From Heterotrichella gracilis (lineage: Eukaryota; Sar; Xanthophyceae; Tribonematales; Xanthonemataceae), in NCBI GenBank assembly GCA_032358255.1, contig JAULBX010004777.1:1-64000 (forward strand): a DNA stretch of 64,000 nt. Reading direction: 5' to 3'. Positions 58,501 through 64,000 of the stretch are shown here, piece after piece. Every line of letters starts with the position of its first letter. The first letter of the stretch is position 1. The notes beneath the pieces are model-generated. The model was given only the letters and a program-made list of their open reading frames with translations, made no database searches and was not told the DNA's origin. Made by a program: the position numbers and the translations under genes.

Positions 58501-60531
58501 CAGTGGGTGACGTGGTGACGTTGACAATAGATGCAAAACACCAGCATCGACCTCATATACAGCTGGTGCCAAAATCCGCACCAAACGGTCCCAACCACTC
58601 CTTCGTAACTACTGCGGCTATACCTGAAAGCTGGTAGCTCACCTATGCCCACCTGCCATGCATACACGCTTTTATAGTCATGACTCGGTGACGTTGCTTG
58701 TAGCACCAATATGGGTGCCCATCACGACACCTTCGCACATGTGTACAACGCCATCGCCCACCACCCTAGCTATAGTCTCCGGGCTGACTGCGACTCACTG
58801 CATAGTTAAGACCGAAGCTGCGGAACAGCTCTGCCCGCTGGACTGGCCATGGACACCCACCTTCAGTGACGCAACACAGGCTGTGCACCAAAGCTGTCAA
58901 TAAATGCGCGAAGCCTGAGGCTAATGTGGCTGTGTTTCCCTTCACGACGTCTGCAAACGAGGCTTTAATCTGTCTACATTGTTTGGCGAGGCTTGCACTG
59001 CAGACAGGTTCTAAGGGCCCGCGGGACTGTGGGAAACGTCGTTGCTGAATAGGACTGTGAGTGACGATCGTGAGGTGCATGCATGCATGCATGTAACAGG
59101 GAGGGCCACCGTCTGAGTTCACACTCGTATCAGCCAGGTGGTGTGGGGCAGGGGTAAGAAGGTCCTGACACGCACACCCAGATGAGGTGCGGCATGCAAG
59201 TATGCCTGCACGCAACAGAGGGCCGCGCGTCTTGAGGCAAGACGAGGAGAGGAGAGTGGGAGTTGCAAAAGAGTCCGTGCATAATAAATCGTTAGCCCAC
59301 TTTTGTTGTGTCCAGGTTTTGGAGTAGTTTCTTTGACCAGAATTTGACTCGCAAAGCGGCTTTCCCGCGCTATTTGCTGGCACTGCAGATTTTCAAACGA
59401 GGCACACATCTGCCTCATCTCCTAACGTTCCGCACAGTGCGGACCTATTTACGCTTTGCACAAGTTTCGTGGATAGATAACAGCTTGCAGATAAAGCCCC
59501 CTTTCCAGCATATCAAGTCTGGTTGAAGGTCAACTGTAGGGTGGTTTTGAACGTGACCATATGCATGCACATTTGATGTGCATGCAAAGTTACCGTATAT
59601 TTATACTTGGCCCTGGCAATGACTGACCTTGGCTGGTACTGATCGTCACTGGGTCAGGGCTTGAGCCCCGCTGCTATATTGTGTACCTGCAGGCTGATTT
59701 GGGGGCCTGGGCCCTCAGGGATCAACAAGCCTGGGCTGGTGTCGCTCACAGCCCCAACGTGGTGCTCCCAGCAGTGGCACCGCAGGCGGGGATGCATGCG
59801 GGGCGACATGCGCAGCTTAAAGCGGGGCGGGGGGCTGCCCACAAAGCAGTTGAGCCCGTGAGCATGAGGTGGGTTAGGTTGGGCATGGCTGGGATGGTCT
59901 GCAACTGAATCTCACCCCCACCTCCCCCGACAAGCTCCTGGTTGTGTGTAACCCCAAGCTGTGTCATCAGGAATTCCCAGATGGTCTGCTTGTATCAAAC
60001 ATTACCCAGCCAATCCCACAGCACAAAGTACATATAATTGGAGTTAATATGCTGCTGACACAAATACCAACAGCAAGAAACGCGGGCACAAGAACAGCAC
60101 AACAACCTAGAGAACATACTTCAAGCCGCCGGATACTCTCCAAAGTACATATCCAGAAATACCATGGTAAATGGAGTGGGAAGAACCACATGCACCGAAA
60201 ACCTAACAATTCTCACCGCCTTAGGAGTATCAGAGCCACAGGCTGAAAATGCACTCACCAAGAATCACCTTAAATCATTTCAGTGGTTACAAAATATACT
60301 GTTTCAAGCTGCACTACAACAATGAGAACACATCTAGACGGGGAATAGGTTAATCTCAGTAACCGGCACTCCTAGGGTAGTTATCCCTTGAGGAGGGCAC
60401 CAAAGGAATATGGTAGAAGGCACAGTGGACAGGCGGGCATTGCCCTTCTCTCCGCTAATTAAAGAGTTTATAAATCTTCTTCCTTAACCAACGCGCTTGT
60501 TCAAGGACAGGCTGCATAGCTATTAATTTAT
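55577..60531. other. Gene-poor 5-kb stretch
   Basis: No gene can be supported. Composition is visibly less GC-rich than in the genes, especially 55.6-57.5 kb. ORFs at 57563-58345 and 58419-58637 (the latter with VAVGDVVTLTIDAKHQHRPH) and at 59661-59908 look faintly coding but could not be linked into a model. A GGCTGCATAGCTATT word occurs at both 57882 and 60509. The block at about 59965-60330 is A-rich and unlike its surroundings. GCATGCATGCATGCATG occurs at about 59078-59094. Confidence 0.4.
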
Positions 60532-61524
60532 TTATTTAACCCCAAGCTCCTCCAGGTGCGTGAGCCTCGCCAGAAGGGCCTCCATGTCGCTGATGGGGAA
60601 GCACATCACCCGCAGCTTGCGCAGGTTGGGCAGTGGGGCGAGGGCTGGCAGGAGCGCTGGGAAAGGAGCAGCCGCACTGGGAAAGACGCATCCCCGCCCA
60701 GTGCGCCACAGCTGCAGGACCTCCAGCGAGGAAGGGAAGCTGTTGGCTGGGAAATACACAAGTGAGCCGGCATCTGTCTGGATGGTGAGGCTGAGGAGGG
60801 AAGTGAGGCGTGTCAGGCTGGCTGGGAGTGAGCATGGCCCGAGGCAGCACGAGGTCAGCTTGAGCACGCAGCTCTGCAGGTTGGGAAGGCTGCACAGGGC
60901 CTCATTGGTCGGCATGAACCCTGCCGTGAGGCGGGTGACACTGGAAAGGCGGGGCAGGCGCGGCACCGCAAAATGCCTGTTGCGGGACATGGTGATGCCG
61001 ACGCTCAGCTCCCGCAGCCTTGTCAGAGTGGACAGCTGGGTCAAGCTCTCCAGTAGACCCGTGCTGTGTGGGTCGGCCATCAGACTCAGGCGCGTGAGGC
61101 GAGTCAGTGTGGCAAGCTGCCTGCTGAAGTTTGCGCCGCTGACTGTGGGCACCAGCTGCAGGTGCTCAAGCGACTCCAGCCTGGATGGGTTGACGGCTGC
61201 CAGCAGCCGCTCACAGGCAAACGGGCTCCACGTGCGCGTGCACCACCCTAGATCCAGGCTGTTGGTGCCATGGAGCCTGGTCAGTAGCCAAGGGATGAGG
61301 GCTTGCTGCGCCGCTGGGCTCCATTGCTTGACTGGGAGGTTGATGGTCTCCCACGCAGGGCTGGGGTCCCGCAGCAGGTCCCGCCACTTGGGGCACACCA
61401 GCGCCAGCTGGGCGGTGGCGGCGGGGTCGCACTGGTCCATCTGGTTGACCTGGGCGAAGATGGTGACAAGGCAGCCGTCCGGCAGGTTGTGGATGCGCAA
61501 GGGGGCTCTGCGTTCTATTTTCAT
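60532..61524 (-). CDS. F-box / leucine-rich-repeat protein
   Basis: Single open frame of 330 residues from ATG at 61524 to TAA at 60534-60532. F-box-like region: RIHNLPDGCLVTIFAQV near residues 10-27, then LALVCPKWRDLL and WETINLPV. Leucine-rich repeats follow: LTRLTRLSLMADP, LTRLRELSVGI, LPNLQSCVLKLTSCCL, LTSLLSLTIQT, SLEVLQLWRTG, LPNLRKLRVMCF and a final LTHLEELGVK. Such proteins are usually substrate receptors of SCF ubiquitin ligases, but the target is unknown. An upstream acceptor-like TTCCAG/TACCACATCAGAGCC at about 61552 suggests that a further 5' exon may exist. Confidence 0.75.
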   Translation of the reverse strand: MKIERRAPLRIHNLPDGCLVTIFAQVNQMDQCDPAATAQLALVCPKWRDLLRDPSPAWETINLPVKQWSPAAQQALIPWLLTRLHGTNSLDLGWCTRTWSPFACERLLAAVNPSRLESLEHLQLVPTVSGANFSRQLATLTRLTRLSLMADPHSTGLLESLTQLSTLTRLRELSVGITMSRNRHFAVPRLPRLSSVTRLTAGFMPTNEALCSLPNLQSCVLKLTSCCLGPCSLPASLTRLTSLLSLTIQTDAGSLVYFPANSFPSSLEVLQLWRTGRGCVFPSAAAPFPALLPALAPLPNLRKLRVMCFPISDMEALLARLTHLEELGVK

Positions 61525-61820
61525 ATCGCGTGGCTCTGATGTGGTACTGGAAGGAAATTCAAAATTACAATATCAGAATTTTATAGGGTTGCGACAGTAG
61601 GTGGCCTGTAACTTTTAAAGGGTGCAATCAGTACATAAGCTTCCACAGACAAGCTTGGAAAGCAATCAAACAAGGTGCTTAAGCATGAACCTTGGTAGGA
61701 AAGACATGGTTGCAGGAACCCCACCCACCTTGACATCACGGGGGCCGGGAGGCCGTGTGTGTGCGGGGGGACGCTGCTTTCCATCACCATGTCGTACGGC
61801 TCTGATGTGGTACTGCAAAA
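61523..61820. repeat. Repeated acceptor-like segment upstream of the F-box gene
   Basis: GGCTCTGATGTGGTACTG occurs at about 61531-61548 and again at about 61797-61814, in both cases next to an ATG on the minus strand (ATATGAAA and ACATGGTG). The arrangement looks like another exon-start copy in a 5' intron. Confidence 0.6.
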
Positions 61821-62776
61821 GTGCACAGCAAACCGTCATTGGTGGTCTTTGAAGCCTTCTCTGGCGTTCCTGGAAAGGGCATGGAGCACAGTTGCATGGG
61901 GCCATGGCAGGATACAAGGCTCCACGACGCTCCAGCACTACACCCACCTTTCCAGCAGCATCGTAACGAGGGGAGGGGTGCCGAATAGTGAGCGAAGTGC
62001 TGGCTTGACCGTCAGAGGGTGGGAGACAACTGGATGAGCAGTGCCCACAATGCATTTACCTGCAGCAGAAAACAATGGGGTGTTTCGCTTGCTCGACAGG
62101 GTTTATGCGGTTCAATAACAACGGGTTGAGGGTTGCAGGCCTTGCAAAAACGGGCACACCCACCTCAAGCTGTTTCCAAAGGTGTCGACTGGTTACGAGT
62201 TTGGGCAAGGCGAGGCTCGCCGGGCGAGCGGTGACAAGTCGATAGAAGCTGTGTCCTATACTGGTTGTTTTCCCTGACTCTTTACAAGGGGTCTGCTTGA
62301 TGCGTTTGTGAGATACTTTCGCGTGGTGTGGCTTGAGCATTCCTCACTCTTTGCGCTCGGTTCTGTTTCATAACGACCCGTCGCGACGATAACCTTTGGC
62401 GACGTTGCATGAACAAGGCAGGTGCTGTCAGGGGTATTACAATAGGACTAGAATAGTTCTGTAGGAAACAAGAGCAACAATATATATTGCTAAATAATAT
62501 ATATAAAGAATATACCTTTCGTTCCTATTTTAATGCCCTTGGCAAAGGCTTATAAATCTGTGACACAACGTGCAAACACATTGAAGACAATCTGTAGAAG
62601 AATTGCCTCTCTTTCACACCCAGCCTTCCAAACACACCCCATAACTACCCTCAACCACACATCCACCCACGACCTTGGTGTAACAACAAAGTTAAGCCAA
62701 TCTTCAGCACCGTCAAGCACTGAACAGGACAGACACCAAATGACCTTCATTGCACCGCTGGGTCCAAACTGTGCGG
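61525..62776. other. Intergenic or 5' region of the F-box gene
   Basis: About 1.25 kb with no gene I can support. An AT-rich patch (ATATATTGCTAAATAATATA type) is at about 62479-62515. Confidence 0.4.
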
Positions 62777-63817
62777 TCACTCCCTTGCCATGCCAGCACC
62801 CCTGCCTGGCGCAGGCTTGACCTCATGCAGGACCTGCCCCCTGAACTCCTCGTAGACCTGCAGCCACTGGCACTCCTCGGGGTACCTCTCACGCAGCTCA
62901 GGTACAGTTTGCAACACCCTGAGCGCGCTGCGGACTCGCTCATCCAGCTTCTTAAGGAGCGAAGGGTGAGCCAGGCAGCTTTCGCCAGTGGCGACGCTGG
63001 CAAACAGCGCTGACAGGTCATTGGCAGACGGTGCCAGCCCAACTGCAGTGTGCTGCGTGCCTGGGTAGCCCTCAGCAAGTGGCGAGCGGCCTGGGCTGGC
63101 GGTGGTAGGGCTCCAGCATTGCTCCCCAAAGCAAACATTCTCTATGAACGCTTTAGCCCCTGACACGACAGCGCCCAGCAACAAGGTTGCCAGTTTTCGC
63201 TCTGCTTCCGCCCCAGTCCTGCGAGGCCCCAGGATGACATCCCTCATGATCAGCTCACTGTTTGCCTTCACGTTTGCCGCTGCCTCCGCTGCCGTCAGTG
63301 GCTGTGTCCCAACCTGGGAGAGGCTGCCCAGCTGCAGCCGTTTGCTAGGTCCCTGTGTGACGGGCGCGTCTCCGAGGCTGTCTGGGCTGGCGCCAGTGCT
63401 GGATGCCACAAGCTGCCTGGCGTTGAAGAGGCGTGACTCGCCAAACTGAGTATCACCCCCGCCAGGCTTGCCCTCATGCAGGATCTGCCCCCTGAACTCC
63501 TCGTAGACCTGCAGCCACTGGCACTCCTCGAGGTACCTCTCACGCAGCTCAGGTACACTTTGCAACACCCTGAGCGCGCTGCGGACTCGCTCATCCAGCT
63601 TCTTAAGGAGCGAAGGGTGAGCCAGGCAGCTTTCGCCAGTGGCGACGCTGGCAAACAGCGCTGACAGGTCATTGGCAGACGGTGCCAGCCCAACTGCAGT
63701 GTGCTGCGTGCCTGGGTAGCCCTCAGCAAGTGGCGAGCGGCCTGGGCTGGCGGTGGTAGGGCTCCAGCATTGCTCCCCAAAGCAAACATTCTCTATGAAC
63801 GCTTTAGCCCCTGACAC
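62777..63817 (-). CDS. Unknown protein with in-frame 217-residue tandem duplication
   Basis: The open frame of 346 residues starts at a GTG in this window. Upstream the frame stays open for about 30 more codons without an ATG, so a 5' exon or another start is likely. The block beginning SGAKAFIENVCFGEQCW and running to LQVYEEFRGQ(I/V)LHE occurs twice, 651 bp (217 codons) apart and nearly identical in DNA. Between the copies lies KRLQLGSLSQVGTQPL and a helical, charged stretch (AAANVKANSELIMRD). It is predicted largely helical with no membrane span. I do not recognise the family; either a host gene or an ORF of a mobile element is possible. Confidence 0.5.
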   Translation of the reverse strand: MSGAKAFIENVCFGEQCWSPTTASPGRSPLAEGYPGTQHTAVGLAPSANDLSALFASVATGESCLAHPSLLKKLDERVRSALRVLQSVPELRERYLEECQWLQVYEEFRGQILHEGKPGGGDTQFGESRLFNARQLVASSTGASPDSLGDAPVTQGPSKRLQLGSLSQVGTQPLTAAEAAANVKANSELIMRDVILGPRRTGAEAERKLATLLLGAVVSGAKAFIENVCFGEQCWSPTTASPGRSPLAEGYPGTQHTAVGLAPSANDLSALFASVATGESCLAHPSLLKKLDERVRSALRVLQTVPELRERYPEECQWLQVYEEFRGQVLHEVKPAPGRGAGMARE

Positions 63818-63825
63818 GACACTGC
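62815..63825. repeat. 651-bp offset tandem duplication (~350-bp matching blocks)
   Basis: 62815-63172 and 63466-63823 match with only a handful of differences (for example GGACCTGCC/GGATCTGCC, CTCGGGGTAC/CTCGAGGTAC, TACAGTTTG/TACACTTTG). Such low divergence means a recent duplication, unlike the decayed exon copies in the introns. The telomere-side end of the matched block falls at CGACA(G/C)(C/T)GCCCAG. Confidence 0.9.
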
Positions 63826-64000
63826 CCAGGTGTGCGCCTACTCGACCTATAGTAGCTACCTCAATCGCTTTGTGTGGTACATCTAAAGCTGTGTCTTGTA
63901 ATTAGTGTTTCCTAACTTCACATACCAGCAAGCGGTACTTTTGAAACGTCTGCAAACTGCTTTTGCATCTGGGTTGGCTTGTACGTTCCTGAGCTGCATG

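Noticed and set aside
59661-59908. GC-rich overlapping ORFs on both strands
   Set aside because: Possibly coding, but no frame shows a domain and no start/stop or splice model could be built.
60560-61600. Plus-strand ORF of 346 codons opposite the F-box gene
   Set aside because: It mirrors the GC-rich F-box/LRR frame; the minus strand has the F-box and regular leucine repeats, the plus strand has no domain.
1-64000. tRNA, rRNA and CRISPR arrays
   Set aside because: I saw no cloverleaf-like segment with A and B boxes, no rRNA-like sequence and no regularly spaced identical repeats; the tandem units present are exon copies or simple repeats.

Overview
The window looks like nuclear DNA of a green alga (Chlorophyta). 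The evidence is: an STN7/STT7 thylakoid state-transition kinase with its lumenal cysteine pair; a secreted SPPPK-repeat cell-wall-type protein; GC-rich exons cut up by many GT-AG introns; plant-type trafficking proteins (AP-4 beta, a SYP4-type syntaxin); and telomere-like TTTAGGG words scattered through the introns. Species cannot be fixed from the sequence. Gene models below were spliced by hand; for the recognised genes, exon phases agree at every junction.

Layout. 1-6.7 kb: end of a LINE, then STT7/STN7 kinase (+). 9.0-12.6 kb: membrane-anchored geranylgeranyl-reductase-family flavoprotein (+), with a truncated LINE in one intron. 14.5-16.0 kb: proline/lysine-rich secreted protein (+). 17.1-18.7 kb: GPR107/LUSTR-type seven-TM protein (+). 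20.1-27.0 kb: AP-4 beta adaptin (-), head to head with a TGN Qa-SNARE (+, 27.8-29.7 kb). 32.0-34.9 kb: CID-domain, proline-rich and polyQ RNA-processing protein (+). 35.5-36.1 kb: doubtful small membrane protein. 37.0-38.2 kb: coiled-coil protein, perhaps thylakoid-lumenal (+), converging on pyroglutamyl-peptidase I (-, 38.2-39.7 kb). 40.5-42.4 kb: EEF1A lysine methyltransferase (METTL10 type, +). 43.3-47.8 kb: RCC2/TD-60-like RCC1-repeat protein (-). 48.5-51.6 kb: guanine deaminase (-), divergent from GET4 (+, 52.1-55.6 kb). 55.6-60.5 kb: gene-poor. 60.5-61.5 kb: F-box/LRR protein (-). 62.8-63.8 kb: ORF of unknown function made of a 651-bp tandem duplication (-).

Most genes are housekeeping. 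Functional links are loose, but AP-4 beta, the SYP4-type syntaxin and GPR107 all act in Golgi/TGN traffic, and GET4 acts in tail-anchored protein delivery (SNAREs are classic clients).

The most striking pattern is not a gene. In gene after gene, introns hold degraded copies of the exon end they adjoin, often with the splice signal and often joined by telomere-like (CCCTAAA/TTTAGGG) words. I call these exon echoes. They occur in at least seven genes here, on both strands, on both donor and acceptor sides, in one to four copies.
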